Assembly (NCBI GenBank): GCA_017304945.1 | Contig: JAFKLG010000095.1 | Location: 49,626-95,749 of the forward strand | Direction of reading: 5' to 3' | Length of the DNA stretch: 46,124 nt | From: Rhodospirillales bacterium | GTDB taxonomy: Bacteria > Pseudomonadota > Alphaproteobacteria > Acetobacterales > Acetobacteraceae | Shown: one piece after another, positions 9,887 to 18,948 of the stretch | Numbering within the stretch: position 1 is the stretch's first letter | Layout of the letters: each line of letters starts with the position of its first letter | Position numbers and translations under genes: made by a program | Notes under the pieces: model-generated | The model's database searches: none | The model's input: the letters and a program-made list of their open reading frames with translations, nothing else | What the model was told of the DNA's origin: nothing

Positions 9887-11413
9887 ATGAACGTCTCCGT
9901 CTCACCCGGCTTCGCCGCCTTCCGCTCCGCTCATGAGGCAGGGCGCGGCAGCCTGGTCTGGCGCAAGAGCGTCTCGGATCTCGAAACCCCCGTCGCCGTC
10001 TTCCTCAAGCTGGCGCTCGGGCGGCCATACTCCTTCCTGCTCGAGAGCGTGGAGGGCGGCGCCGCGCGCGGCCGCTACTCGATCATCGGCATGCAGCCCG
10101 ACCTGATCTGGCGCTGCCAGGACGGCAAGGCGTCGATCAACCGCCATGCCCTCTCCGCCCCGCATGCCTTCGTGCCCGAGAGCCGTCCCCCGCTCGAGAG
10201 CCTGCGCGCCCTGGTGGCGGAAACCCGGCTCGAGGTGCCGCCCAACCTGCCGCCGATGGCGGGCGGGCTGATCGGCTACCTGGGCTACGACATGGTCCGG
10301 CTGATGGAGCATCTGCCGGACAAGAACCGCGACACGATCGGCGTGCCGGAAGGTCTGATGGCGCGGCCCACGCTGTTCGCGATCTTCGACACCGTGAACG
10401 ACGAGCTCAGCCTGATCGCCCCGGTCTACCCGCAGCCGGACGTCGACGTGCTGGAGGCCTGGAACCAGGCCCAGGCGCGGCTGAACGAAGCCGAGGCCGC
10501 GCTCGAACGCCCGCTGCCGCACCCGGCGCCGCCGGTGATGCTGCCGGACGTGCCGGTGCCCGCGTCGAATTTCTCCAAGGACGCGTTCCTGGCTGCGGCC
10601 GAACGGTGCAAGGAGTACATCGCGGCGGGCGACGCGTTCCAGATCGTGCTCAGCCAGCGCTTCTCGATCCCGTTCGCGCTGCCGCCGTTCTCGCTCTATC
10701 GCGCGCTGCGCCGGATCAACCCGGCGCCGTTCCTGTTCTTCCTCGATTTCGGCGGCTTCGCCGTGGTCGGCTCGAGCCCCGAGGTGCTGGTGCGCTATCG
10801 CGACGGCGCGGTGACGATCCGCCCGCTCGCCGGCACCCGTCGCCGCGGCGCCACCTATGAGGAAGACCAGGCGCTGGAGGCGGAGCTGCTGTCCGATCCG
10901 AAGGAGCGGGCGGAGCACCTGATGCTGCTCGATCTCGGCCGCAACGACGTGGGGCGCGTCTCCGCGATCGGGTCGGTGAAGGTGACGGAGAGCTTCGTCA
11001 TCGAGCGGTTCAGCCACGTGATGCACATCTCCTCCAACGTGGAGGGCAAGCTGCGCGAGGGGCTGGACGCGCTGGATGCGCTGGTGGCCGGGTTCCCGGC
11101 GGGCACGCTGTCGGGTGCGCCGAAGGTCCGCGCGATGGAGATCATCGAGGAGCTGGAGCCCGACCGCCGCGGCATCTATGCCGGCTGCATCGGCTATTTC
11201 GCGGCGAACGGCACGATGGACACCTGCATCGGGCTGCGCACGGCGCTGGTGAAGGACGGCACGATGTACGTGCAGGCGGGCGCCGGCATCGTCGCGGATT
11301 CGGTGCCGGAGGCGGAGTTCGAGGAGACCCGCCAGAAGGCGCGCGCCCTGGTGCGTGCCGCGGAGGAAGCGGTCCGCTTCGCCGCCGGCAAGGGTGGTCC
11401 GAACCAGGGGTGA
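9887..11413 (+). CDS. trpE: Anthranilate synthase component I
   Basis: TrpE converts chorismate and ammonia to anthranilate, the first committed step of tryptophan synthesis. The start MNVSVSPGF was chosen because it lies just after the ppiD stop and gives a normal 508-residue length. An upstream in-frame start would overlap ppiD. The N-terminal domain has SFLLESVEGG, used for tryptophan feedback binding in this family. The chorismate-binding domain has FQIVLSQRFSIPF, PLAGTRRRG, LDLGRNDVGRVS, FPAGTLSGAPKVRAMEIIEE and ADSVPEAEFEETRQKA. There is no room for an attenuator before it. trpG follows after a 250-bp gap containing a REP-like inverted pair. Confidence 0.97.
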   Translation: MNVSVSPGFAAFRSAHEAGRGSLVWRKSVSDLETPVAVFLKLALGRPYSFLLESVEGGAARGRYSIIGMQPDLIWRCQDGKASINRHALSAPHAFVPESRPPLESLRALVAETRLEVPPNLPPMAGGLIGYLGYDMVRLMEHLPDKNRDTIGVPEGLMARPTLFAIFDTVNDELSLIAPVYPQPDVDVLEAWNQAQARLNEAEAALERPLPHPAPPVMLPDVPVPASNFSKDAFLAAAERCKEYIAAGDAFQIVLSQRFSIPFALPPFSLYRALRRINPAPFLFFLDFGGFAVVGSSPEVLVRYRDGAVTIRPLAGTRRRGATYEEDQALEAELLSDPKERAEHLMLLDLGRNDVGRVSAIGSVKVTESFVIERFSHVMHISSNVEGKLREGLDALDALVAGFPAGTLSGAPKVRAMEIIEELEPDRRGIYAGCIGYFAANGTMDTCIGLRTALVKDGTMYVQAGAGIVADSVPEAEFEETRQKARALVRAAEEAVRFAAGKGGPNQG

Positions 11414-11511
11414 CGGGGGCCGAGCCGCGCGGCGCCCCGTGGCGGTGACGGGGCGCCGGCATGCCTCCGGGCGCTGCACCGTGCCGGTGACGGGCGCGCA
11501 CCCGGCCCCCA

Positions 11512-11593
11512 CCGTCATGGCCGGCCATCGTGCCGGCCATCCCCACCAGCACCTTGCCGCGAGGGATGGCCGGGTCGAGCCCGGCCATGACGG
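11512..11593. repeat. REP-like inverted pair between trpE and trpG
   Basis: Outer arms CCGTCATGGCCGG (11512-11524) and CCGGCCATGACGG (11581-11593) are perfect 13-bp inverted repeats. The right half also holds GGCCGGGTCGAGCCCGGCC, the same core as the arrays at 1-165 and 34448-34813. The pair sits inside the trp gene run, where a strong stem could slow or stabilise the message. Nothing else is seen in this 250-bp gap. Confidence 0.8.
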
Positions 11594-11663
11594 GGGGCAG
11601 CCCGCGCCTTCCGCCCCCGTCCCCGTTGACCGCGCCTTCACCATCGCGCAAGGATGCCGCGCC

Positions 11664-12260
11664 ATGATCCTGCTCATCGACAACTACGACAGCTTTACCT
11701 TCAACCTGTACCACTTCCTGGGCGATGTCGGCGCCCAGTGCGAAGTCTGGCGCAACGACAAGCTCTCGGTCGAGCAGGCCCTGGCGATGAACCCGGAGGC
11801 GATCGTCCTCTCTCCCGGCCCGTGCACGCCCAACGAGGCCGGCATCTGCCTCGACCTGATCCATGCCGCCGCGGGCAAGCTGCCGATCTTCGGCGTCTGC
11901 CTCGGCCACCAGGCGATCGGCCAGGCCTTCGGCGGCACCGTCATCCGCGCGGCCACCCCCATGCACGGCAAGGTCAGCCAGATCTCCCATACCGGCACCG
12001 ACATCCTCGAAGGCCTGCCCTCCCCCTTCGGCGCCACGCGCTACCACAGCCTCGTGGTCGAGCGGGACACGCTGCCCGACACGCTGGTGCCCACCGCCTG
12101 GACCGAGGACGGGCAGATCATGGCCATGCGCCATCGCAGCCTGCCGATCTACGGGGTGCAGTTCCACCCGGAGAGCATCGCCAGCGAACACGGCCATCGG
12201 ATCCTGGCGAACTTCCTCAGCCTCGCCCGCGGCTCGAACACGCCCGCGCGGGCGGCCTGA
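11664..12260 (+). CDS. trpG: Anthranilate synthase component II (glutamine amidotransferase)
   Basis: This subunit hydrolyses glutamine to supply ammonia to TrpE. The 198-residue class I amidotransferase begins [18 protein letters not shown], has [13 protein letters not shown], the nucleophile Cys in [16 protein letters not shown] and the His-Glu pair in [14 protein letters not shown], so all catalytic residues are present. It is not fused to a phosphoribosyltransferase. The upstream open frame continues through a repeat and is not part of the gene. trpD begins 13 bp after the stop. Confidence 0.97.
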   Translation: MILLIDNYDSFTFNLYHFLGDVGAQCEVWRNDKLSVEQALAMNPEAIVLSPGPCTPNEAGICLDLIHAAAGKLPIFGVCLGHQAIGQAFGGTVIRAATPMHGKVSQISHTGTDILEGLPSPFGATRYHSLVVERDTLPDTLVPTAWTEDGQIMAMRHRSLPIYGVQFHPESIASEHGHRILANFLSLARGSNTPARAA

Positions 12261-12273
12261 CCGCCGCCTCTCC

Positions 12274-13305
12274 GTGTCCACAACGCTGAAACCCACGCTC
12301 GCCCGCCTCGCCGCGGGCGAGACGCTGTCGGACGTCGAGGCCGAAGCCGCGTTCGACATCATCATGGCGGGCGAGGCCACGCCGGCCCAGATCGGCGCCC
12401 TGCTGATGGCGATGCGCCTGCGCGGCGAAACCGTGCCCGAGATCACCGGCGCGGTCCGCGCCATGCGCGCGCGCATGACCCCGATCGAGGCGCCACCCGG
12501 CGCGATCGACGTGTGCGGCACCGGCGGGGACGGCGCCGGCACGCTCAACGTCTCCTCCGCCGTCACCTTCGTGGTGGCCGGCGCCGGCGTGCCCGTGGCC
12601 AAGCATGGCAACCGCGCCCTTTCCTCGCGCACCGGTGGCGCCGACGTGCTCACCGCCCTCGGCATCGACGTGGACACGCCGCTCGAGCGTCTGCCACAGG
12701 TGCTGCGCGCCGCCGGCTGCGTGTTCCTGTTCGCGCCCCGCCATCATCCCTCGATGCGCCACGCCGCCGGCCCGCGTGTCGAGCTTGGTACAAGAACGAT
12801 CTTCAACCTGTTGGGCCCACTCGCAAATCCGGCCCGCGTGACGCGCCAGCTCACCGGCGTCTTCGCCCCCGCCTGGACCCGCCCGATGGCCGAGACGCTC
12901 GCCGCACTCGGCAGCACCAGCGCCTGGCTGGTGCACGGCCAGGGCCTCGACGAACTCACCGTCGCCGGGGAAAACCAGGTCACCGCGCTGCGCAACGGCA
13001 GCATCACCAGCTTCACCGTCGCCCCGGAGGACGCCGGCCTGTCCCGCGCGCCGATCGAGGCGATCCGCGGTGGTGATGCCGCCTACAACGCCGCCGCCCT
13101 GCAGGCCCTGTTGCAAGGCGCCCCCAGCGCCTATCGAGACACCGTCCTGCTGAACGCCGCCGCCGCCCTGATCGTCGCGGAGCGCGCCGCAGACCTGCGC
13201 GAGGGCGTCGCCATCGCCGCGGACGTGATCGCATCCGGAGCCGCCTTTTCGGCGTTGGAAACGCTACGCCAGGAAACCGCGCTCGCCGCGCCGGCAGCCC
13301 GCTGA
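12274..13305 (+). CDS. trpD: Anthranilate phosphoribosyltransferase
   Basis: TrpD joins anthranilate to PRPP. A GTG start at 12274 (encoding [18 protein letters not shown]) gives 343 residues and the expected N-terminus. The longer open frame upstream overlaps trpG and is rejected. No strong ribosome-binding site is visible, so it may depend on coupling to trpG. Motifs seen are [16 protein letters not shown] (PRPP-binding loop), [28 protein letters not shown] and [13 protein letters not shown]. It sits between trpG and trpC in a co-directional run. Confidence 0.96.
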   Translation: MSTTLKPTLARLAAGETLSDVEAEAAFDIIMAGEATPAQIGALLMAMRLRGETVPEITGAVRAMRARMTPIEAPPGAIDVCGTGGDGAGTLNVSSAVTFVVAGAGVPVAKHGNRALSSRTGGADVLTALGIDVDTPLERLPQVLRAAGCVFLFAPRHHPSMRHAAGPRVELGTRTIFNLLGPLANPARVTRQLTGVFAPAWTRPMAETLAALGSTSAWLVHGQGLDELTVAGENQVTALRNGSITSFTVAPEDAGLSRAPIEAIRGGDAAYNAAALQALLQGAPSAYRDTVLLNAAAALIVAERAADLREGVAIAADVIASGAAFSALETLRQETALAAPAAR

Positions 13306-13337
13306 GGCCGCCCCCCGCGACGGGCCGAGGAGACCAC

Positions 13338-14156
13338 ATGCCGAACGACTCCCAAGCCATTCCGGACGTGCTCGCGCGCATCTGCGCCGACACCCGCGCC
13401 CTCGTCGCCGATCGCAAGACGAGGCGGCCGATCGAGGCGCTGCGCCAGGAAATCACCGCCCGCGGCGACACTCCGCGTGGCTTTGGACTGGCGCTGAAGG
13501 AGGCGGTCGCCCATGGCCGCTACGGCCTGATCGCCGAGATCAAGAAGGCCTCGCCCTCCGGCGGGCTGATCCGCCCGGATTTCGACCCACCCGCCCTCGC
13601 CCGCGCCTATGCCGACGGGGGCGCCACCTGCCTCTCGGTGCTGACCGACGAGAAATGGTTCCAGGGCAGCATCGCCGACCTCAAGGCCGCGCGCGACGCC
13701 GTCTCCCTCCCGGTGCTGCGGAAGGATTTCGTCCTCGACCCCTGGCAGGTCTACGAGAGCCGCGCGATCGGCGCCGACTGCATCCTGCTGATCATGGCGG
13801 CGCTGACCGACGCCCAGGCGCGCGAGCTCGAGGCATTGGCCCGCGCCCTCGACCTCGACGTCCTGGTCGAGGTGCACGACCAGCGCGAACTCGAGCGCGC
13901 ACTCGGCCTCGAGACATCGCTGATTGGCATCAACAATCGCAATCTCAAGACCTTGGTGACCGATCTTGCGGTCACGGAGGAACTCGCGCCGCATGTCCCA
14001 CCGGATCGGTTCCTGGTCGCGGAAAGCGGCATTCGCACAACCGACGACCTGCGCCGCCTCGCCGCGGTCGGGTCGCAATGCTACCTCGTCGGCGAAAGCC
14101 TGATGCGCCAGCCCGACGTCACCGCGGCGACCCGCGCGCTGCTGGGCAACGCCTGA
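13338..14156 (+). CDS. trpC: Indole-3-glycerol-phosphate synthase
   Basis: TrpC closes the indole ring from CdRP. The 272-residue single-domain barrel has the catalytic Lys in [12 protein letters not shown], then [41 protein letters not shown] and VAESGI. It is not fused to TrpF, as usual in this class. A GAGGAG ribosome-binding site lies before the ATG. moaC follows 5 bp later, so tryptophan and molybdopterin genes look co-transcribed, a widespread alphaproteobacterial arrangement without an obvious metabolic link. Confidence 0.97.
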   Translation: MPNDSQAIPDVLARICADTRALVADRKTRRPIEALRQEITARGDTPRGFGLALKEAVAHGRYGLIAEIKKASPSGGLIRPDFDPPALARAYADGGATCLSVLTDEKWFQGSIADLKAARDAVSLPVLRKDFVLDPWQVYESRAIGADCILLIMAALTDAQARELEALARALDLDVLVEVHDQRELERALGLETSLIGINNRNLKTLVTDLAVTEELAPHVPPDRFLVAESGIRTTDDLRRLAAVGSQCYLVGESLMRQPDVTAATRALLGNA

Positions 14157-14161
14157 TCGCC

Positions 14162-14677
14162 ATGTCCTCCGATCGTCCCCAAGGCGCCGCCCCGGACACC
14201 GCGCGCCGCCTCACGCATTTCGATGCCGCCGGTCATGCGGCGATGGTGGATGTGGGGGGCAAGCCGGCCACCGACCGCAGCGCCACCGCCCGGGTGACGG
14301 TGACGATGCAGCCCGAGACCCTGGCCATGATCCAGGCCGGCACCGCCAAGAAGGGCGACGTGCTGGGCGTGGCGCGGCTCGCCGGCATCATGGCGGCGAA
14401 GCGCACCGCCGACCTGATCCCGCTCTGCCACCCGCTGCCGATCACCGCCGTCAGCGTCGATCTCGAGGCCGATCCCGCCGCCCAGGCGGTGCAGATCGCC
14501 GCCACCGTGCGCACCACCGGCCAGACCGGGGTCGAGATGGAGGCCCTGACCGCCGCCTCGGTCGCCGCCCTCACCGTCTATGACATGTGCAAGGCGGTCG
14601 ATCGCGGCATGCGCATCGACGGGCTGCGCGTCACCCACAAGGCCGGCGGCAAGTCCGGGGAGTTCACCCAGGCATGA
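14162..14677 (+). CDS. moaC: Cyclic pyranopterin monophosphate synthase
   Basis: MoaC converts the MoaA product (3',8-cyclo-GTP) to cyclic pyranopterin monophosphate in molybdenum cofactor synthesis. The 171 residues include [20 protein letters not shown], the active-site [11 protein letters not shown] and [20 protein letters not shown]. The start MSSDRPQG lies 5 bp after trpC; longer open frames overlap trpC. It shares an ATGA overlap with moeA. moaA is not in the window. Confidence 0.97.
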   Translation: MSSDRPQGAAPDTARRLTHFDAAGHAAMVDVGGKPATDRSATARVTVTMQPETLAMIQAGTAKKGDVLGVARLAGIMAAKRTADLIPLCHPLPITAVSVDLEADPAAQAVQIAATVRTTGQTGVEMEALTAASVAALTVYDMCKAVDRGMRIDGLRVTHKAGGKSGEFTQA

Positions 14678-15918
14678 GCGGCACGCCCGATCGCGCACCC
14701 GGCCGCCCGCCGCTGATCAGCGTCGAGGACGCCCGCGGCCACATCCTCGACGCGCTCTCCCCCACGCCCGCCGAACTGGTCGCGCTGGCCGAGGCCTGGA
14801 ACCGCGTCACCGCCGCCCCGGTCGTCGCCCGCCTCACCCAGCCGCCCACCGACGTCTCGGCGATGGACGGCTACGCCCTGCGCGCCGCCGACGGCACGCT
14901 GGGCGCGGACCTCGCGGTGATCGGCGCCGCCCCCGCCGGCCATCCCTTCGCGGGCGCGGTCGGTCCCGGCCAGGCCGTCCGCCTGTTCACCGGCAGCGTC
15001 GTCCCCGCCGGCGCCGACGCGATCCTGCTGCAGGAGGACGCCACCCGTTCGGGTGAGCGCGTGCAGGTGAACGAGGCGGTGACCGCCGGCCGTCACATCC
15101 GCCGCGCCGGCCAGGATTTCGCTCGCGGCGACACCGTGGTGCCCGCCGGCCGGCGGCTGACCGCGCGCGATATCGGCCTCGCCGCCGCCGCCAACCACCC
15201 GTGGCTCACGGTGCATCGCGCCCCGCGCATCGGCATCCTCGCGACCGGCGACGAGATCGCCATGCCGGGCGAGCCGATCCCCGCCGGCGGCATCGTCAGC
15301 TCCAACTCCCACGCACTCGCGGCGCTGGTCCGCGCCTGCGGCGGCGCGCCCACCATCCTGCCGATCGCCCAGGACACGACGGAAGCGGTCGCCGCGGCGG
15401 CCGACGCGGTGGGCGGGCTCGACATGCTGGTCACCACCGGCGGCGCCTCGGTCGGCGACCATGACCTGGTGATCGCCGCGCTGCAGACCCGCGGGCTCGA
15501 AGTCACCTTCTGGCAGATCGCCATGCGCCCCGGAAAACCGCTCCTGTTCGGGCGGCTCGGGGCGGTCCCGGTGCTGGGGCTTCCGGGCAATCCCGTCTCC
15601 GCGATGGTGTGCGCGACGCTGTTCCTGATGCCCGCCCTCGCCCGCCTCTCCGGCCTGCCCGCCGCCCCGCCGCCGGTCAGCACCGCGCTGCTGGGCACCG
15701 CCGTGAAGGCGAACGACCACCGCGCCGACCACTTGCGCGCCACCATCCACGCCGACGCGGCCGGCCGCAGCGTCGCGACGCCGTTCCCGGTGCAGGACTC
15801 GGCCATGCTCCGCCGCCTGGCCCATGCGGACGCCCTGATCCTGCGCGCGCCGCACGCCCCCGCACTCGACGCCGGGGCGGAGGTTCCGGTCATCCGGCTC
15901 GATTCGTTCGGGCTCTGA
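14674..15918 (+). CDS. moeA: Molybdopterin molybdotransferase
   Basis: MoeA inserts molybdate into adenylated molybdopterin. The 414 residues show the family pattern: [35 protein letters not shown], the central MoaB/Mog-like fold with [19 protein letters not shown]-like [12 protein letters not shown] and [14 protein letters not shown], and RPGKPLLFG followed by [12 protein letters not shown]. Its ATG overlaps the moaC stop by 4 nt, indicating translational coupling. It is followed by the SOS-regulated lexA after 177 bp. Confidence 0.97.
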   Translation: MSGTPDRAPGRPPLISVEDARGHILDALSPTPAELVALAEAWNRVTAAPVVARLTQPPTDVSAMDGYALRAADGTLGADLAVIGAAPAGHPFAGAVGPGQAVRLFTGSVVPAGADAILLQEDATRSGERVQVNEAVTAGRHIRRAGQDFARGDTVVPAGRRLTARDIGLAAAANHPWLTVHRAPRIGILATGDEIAMPGEPIPAGGIVSSNSHALAALVRACGGAPTILPIAQDTTEAVAAAADAVGGLDMLVTTGGASVGDHDLVIAALQTRGLEVTFWQIAMRPGKPLLFGRLGAVPVLGLPGNPVSAMVCATLFLMPALARLSGLPAAPPPVSTALLGTAVKANDHRADHLRATIHADAAGRSVATPFPVQDSAMLRRLAHADALILRAPHAPALDAGAEVPVIRLDSFGL

Positions 15919-16030
15919 GTCCACTCGCGCGCCACGCCTGCCCGGCTCCGGCCAGTTGCCGACTGCATCTTTGCGCGAGCGGCCATGTCGTCACGGGTTT
16001 GCAGCGGTGAAGAACTTGACGGGCATGAAA

Positions 16031-16045
16031 GAACCAACATAGAAC
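16031..16045 (+). promoter_or_regulatory. LexA (SOS) box GAAC-N7-GAAC upstream of lexA
   Basis: GAAC (16031-16034), seven bases, then GAAC (16042-16045) is an exact match to the alphaproteobacterial LexA direct-repeat operator, here in the context AAAGAACCAACATAGAACG. It lies 50 bp before the chosen lexA start, as expected for autoregulation. Confidence 0.8.
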
Positions 16046-16053
16046 GCTGAATG

Positions 16054-16068
16054 GTTGCTGGTTTGTTC
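16054..16068 (-). promoter_or_regulatory. Possible second, imperfect LexA box
   Basis: GTTG-N7-GTTC lies 8 bp after the perfect box. Read on the minus strand it is GAAC-N7-CAAC, one mismatch from the consensus. It could be a weaker second site giving cooperative repression. Confidence 0.4.
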
Positions 16069-16095
16069 TGGACCAGCTCAGCGAAAGCGGCAGTC

Positions 16096-16803
16096 ATGCT
16101 CACCCGCAAGCAGCACGAGTTGCTGGTCTTCATCGACCGGCATCTGAAGCAGACCGGCTTCTCTCCTTCCTTCGAGGAGATGAAGGAGGCGCTGCAGCTC
16201 AAGTCCAAGTCCGGCATCCACCGCCTGATCTCGGCGCTGGAGGAGCGGGGCTTCCTCGCCCGCCGCCACCACCGCGCCCGCGCCCTCGAGGTCGTGCGCC
16301 TGCCGGAGAACCTGGCCGCCACGGCCGATGCGGCGCCGGCCGCGCCCGGCTTCTCCCCCAACGTGATCCGCGGCGACTTCACCTCCCGCCTGCCCGGCGT
16401 GCGCGCGGCCAACGATGCCGCCGCGGTGCAACTGCCGCTCTACGGCCGCATCGCCGCCGGCCTGCCGATCGAGGCGCTGCGCGACAGCAGCGCCGAGATC
16501 GAGGTGCCGCTGGCGCTGCTGGGCAATGGCGAGCACTTCGCGCTGGAGGTCGCCGGCGACTCGATGATCGAGGCCGGGATCCTGGACGGCGACACCGTGA
16601 TCATCCGCAAGGGCGAGACGGCCGAGAACGGCCAGATCGTGGTCGCCCTGGTGGACGAGAACGAGGTGACGCTGAAGCGCCTGCGCCGCCGCGGCAACTC
16701 CATCGCGCTCGAGCCCTGCAACGTGCGGCACGAGACCCGCATCTTCCCGGCCGATCGCGTGAAGGTCCAGGGACGCCTGGTCGCGCTGCTGCGGCGCTAC
16801 TGA
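16096..16803 (+). CDS. lexA: SOS repressor LexA
   Basis: LexA represses DNA-damage genes and cleaves itself when RecA is activated. From the ATG at 16096 ([17 protein letters not shown]) the protein is 235 residues. An earlier in-frame ATG at 16051 adds 15 residues, would place the start almost on the operator, and is disfavoured. The winged-helix DNA-binding part has [20 protein letters not shown]. The cleavage site is Ala121-Gly122 in [11 protein letters not shown], the nucleophile is Ser156 in [11 protein letters not shown], and the general base is Lys194 in EVTLKRL. It is preceded by one exact and one imperfect SOS box and follows moeA, the usual order in this class. Confidence 0.97.
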   Translation: MLTRKQHELLVFIDRHLKQTGFSPSFEEMKEALQLKSKSGIHRLISALEERGFLARRHHRARALEVVRLPENLAATADAAPAAPGFSPNVIRGDFTSRLPGVRAANDAAAVQLPLYGRIAAGLPIEALRDSSAEIEVPLALLGNGEHFALEVAGDSMIEAGILDGDTVIIRKGETAENGQIVVALVDENEVTLKRLRRRGNSIALEPCNVRHETRIFPADRVKVQGRLVALLRRY

Positions 16804-16807
16804 CCGC

Positions 16808-17479
16808 GTGGCCCCGGCCGGGTCGCCGCCCGCGCTGAACCCGGACATGGTCGGGTACTACGCCCGCCGCGCCCCCGACTACGACGACGTCTATCGTATC
16901 CCGGCACGGGCACCCGAACTCGCAGCGTTGCGGGCGTGGCTCGCCGAGGCGGTGCGCGGGCGGGACGTGCTCGAGGTCGCGGCGGGCACCGGACACTGGA
17001 CCGCCGTCGCCGCCACGACCGCGCGCCGCGTGGTGGCGACCGACGTGAATGCGGCGATGCTCGCCCACGCGGCCGCCCGCGGACTGGGCCCGCATGTGAG
17101 CTTGCGGCCGGCCGACGCCTTCGACCTGCCCTTGCTGCCCGATGCGCCCAATACCGCGATGGCGCATCTCTGGTGGTCGCATCTGCGTCGGGGGGAGCGT
17201 GGCCGCTTCCTCGCCCATCTCCGCAGCCGGGTGCAGCCGAACGCGCGGCTGCTGATGCTCGACGAGTGCGACCATCCCGACATCGCCCCGCCTGCCAGCC
17301 GGCACGACGCCGAGGGCAATGGCTACGAAGCCCGCCGTCTCGCCGATGGAGAGGTGTTCGCGATCCTGAAGAACTATCCGGACGACGCCGAACTGCGCGC
17401 CGATCTGGCCCTGGCGTGCGACGCGATCGAGATCCGCCGAGGCGCCTATTTCTGGGCGGTGCAGGCCGTGTTCCGCTGA
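16808..17479 (+). CDS. Class I SAM-dependent methyltransferase
   Basis: A GTG start four bases after the lexA stop gives 223 residues. The N-terminal YYARRAPDYDDVYRIP is typical of small-molecule methyltransferases. The SAM-binding motif I is DVLEVAAGTGHWTAVAA, followed by the acidic end of strand 2 in VVATDVNAAMLAHA and motif II-like VSLRPADAFDLPLL. The C-terminal substrate region gives no specificity clue. It may be transcribed with lexA because of the short gap, but I see no reason to link it to DNA repair. Confidence 0.85.
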   Translation: MAPAGSPPALNPDMVGYYARRAPDYDDVYRIPARAPELAALRAWLAEAVRGRDVLEVAAGTGHWTAVAATTARRVVATDVNAAMLAHAAARGLGPHVSLRPADAFDLPLLPDAPNTAMAHLWWSHLRRGERGRFLAHLRSRVQPNARLLMLDECDHPDIAPPASRHDAEGNGYEARRLADGEVFAILKNYPDDAELRADLALACDAIEIRRGAYFWAVQAVFR

Positions 17480-17519
17480 TCCCGCCCAGGCCTCGGGCCG
17501 GCACGCCCGCCGCCCGCGG

Positions 17520-18545
17520 CTACAGCGTGAGGTCGTCGCCCCGCGCCAGGTTGATCGCCGGAATCCCGCACAGGCGCTGGGTGCGGGCCTGGATCGTCGG
17601 CGTGTCCGTGCAGGGCCCGGTCAGCAGGATCGGCGTCAGTCCGAACTCCGCCAGCACCGACTTCGCCCCGAACGCGGCCAGCGAATCGGCGGCCGCGAGC
17701 ACCACCCGTGGCTCTGCGACCACGCCGCGCAGCACCTGCAGGAAGGCGGGCACGTTGGCGCCCAGCAGGTCGCCGCCGCATTCGATCAGCACCGCATCCA
17801 CCGGCTGCGCCAGGCACCAGGCCAGCATCCCCGCGAAGAACGGCTCGATGCCGGCGCGATCGGACGGATAGGTGGTGGGCAGCCCGAAATCGACCGCGTC
17901 GAGGCACGGCCACGCGCCGAGATCCTGGTAGGAATGCAGTTCGGTGACCGAGGACGTGCCGGTCGCCTTCAGCGCCAGCACCCGCTCTTGCGCGCTCCGG
18001 CGCAGCGCCCGCAGCAGGCCGAGGGCGGCCGTGGTCTTGCCCACCTCGGACGCGGTGCCGAGCACCAGGAACACCGGGGGCGGGGTCGTGACGGGTGAGG
18101 CTGGCGGCAGGGTGAAGCGGGCCAGCGAGAGCGGCAGCCCGTCGGCGTCGTGTACGGCGCCGAGGCAGGTGACCGGAGCGAGGTGTCCCTTCTGCCGCGG
18201 CGAGTCGCCCAACAGGGTGCCGACGATGCCGCAATCGGCGAGGATCCAGTAGGTCTCGTTCGGCATCAGCCCGGCTTCGGGAATGCTGCCCACCACCCAG
18301 CGGGTGGACTCGCGATGGCCGGCGGTGGCCAGCATCACGTCGCCCGGGGCCAGCGTCATGGCGCGGCCGCTGGGCGCCTCGATGGTGATCGGGCTCGCAT
18401 CCTCGGGCAGGCGGAACGCGCCGACCACGCCCTCGGTCACCGGCGCGGCGACGCAGCGCCAGCCCGACTCGGGCGGGAGCCGGCGCAGCACGGATCCACG
18501 CTTGGTCGTGGCGGAGAAGACCAGGCCGCCTCCGGCGTCGCTCAA
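17520..18545 (-). CDS. P-loop NTPase of unknown function
   Basis: The 341-residue protein has an uncharacterised N-terminal half (about 1-150), which looks beta-rich and includes APGDVMLATAGHRESTRWVVG. The second half is a P-loop domain. The Walker A is LGTASEVGKTTAALGLL (about residue 166), followed by LKATGTSSVTELHSYQDLGA, DAVDFGLPTTYPSD and VDAVLIECGGDLLGANVPAF. These spacings recall the dethiobiotin synthetase/CobQ/DUF1611-type P-loop group, but I cannot name the family. The start appears to be TTG at 18545, overlapping the TGA of the 58-aa gene in a TTGA, so the two are probably translationally coupled. Function unknown. Confidence 0.7.
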   Translation of the reverse strand: MSDAGGGLVFSATTKRGSVLRRLPPESGWRCVAAPVTEGVVGAFRLPEDASPITIEAPSGRAMTLAPGDVMLATAGHRESTRWVVGSIPEAGLMPNETYWILADCGIVGTLLGDSPRQKGHLAPVTCLGAVHDADGLPLSLARFTLPPASPVTTPPPVFLVLGTASEVGKTTAALGLLRALRRSAQERVLALKATGTSSVTELHSYQDLGAWPCLDAVDFGLPTTYPSDRAGIEPFFAGMLAWCLAQPVDAVLIECGGDLLGANVPAFLQVLRGVVAEPRVVLAAADSLAAFGAKSVLAEFGLTPILLTGPCTDTPTIQARTQRLCGIPAINLARGDDLTL

Positions 18546-18718
18546 GGCTTCTTATGGTCCTCGAGCGGCCCGACCACGATCAGCCCCTTGCCGTCGCGCA
18601 GCTTCGCCGCCGCCTCCTTGCTGAGGCCCAGCAGCTTCGCCAATTCCTCGAGCTTGCCGTCGCTCAGACGGCTCACGACAGTGAACGTGCCGGAGACCGT
18701 GCGGACGCTGGCATTCAT
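18542..18718 (-). CDS. 58-residue hypothetical protein coupled to the P-loop NTPase
   Basis: The ATG at 18718 follows a strong AGGAGGG ribosome-binding site at the right spacing. The longer open frame upstream lacks such a site and runs through the divergent promoter, so it is not used. The protein has a Val/Thr-rich N-terminus (VRTVSGTFTVVSRL), an amphipathic helical centre (LEELAKLLGLSKEAAAKL) and a short C-terminal strand (GLIVVGPL). There is no signal peptide or membrane segment. Its stop overlaps the TTG start of the P-loop gene. I do not recognise the family; a partner or regulator of the NTPase is only an inference from the overlap. Confidence 0.65.
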   Translation of the reverse strand: MNASVRTVSGTFTVVSRLSDGKLEELAKLLGLSKEAAAKLRDGKGLIVVGPLEDHKKP

Positions 18719-18799
18719 GCTTCCCTCCTGATTCGCACGTCGATCCCTGCCGCCGCCAAAGCGGGACGTCTCGAATCCGAGATCCCTGCGACGAAGAGT

Positions 18800-18818
18800 T
18801 TCCATTATTCCAATGGAA
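18800..18818. promoter_or_regulatory. Inverted repeat in divergent promoter region
   Basis: TTCCATT (18800-18806) and AATGGAA (18812-18818) are perfect 7-bp arms with a 5-bp spacer, in a locally AT-rich patch of the 230-bp gap between the 58-aa gene and the cyclase/AAA gene. The position suits an operator controlling one or both directions. The regulator is unknown. Confidence 0.4.
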
Positions 18819-18948
18819 TGAGACGGTAGCGCATCCGCCCCGTCTCGACAATCCGACGGTTGCGCGCGGCCGGCAGGCGTGGTTGCGTGAAACAAGAGCG
18901 CCCTTGCCGGACCGGACCCGGTCGAGGGCCGGGGCAAGGTAGACGAGG

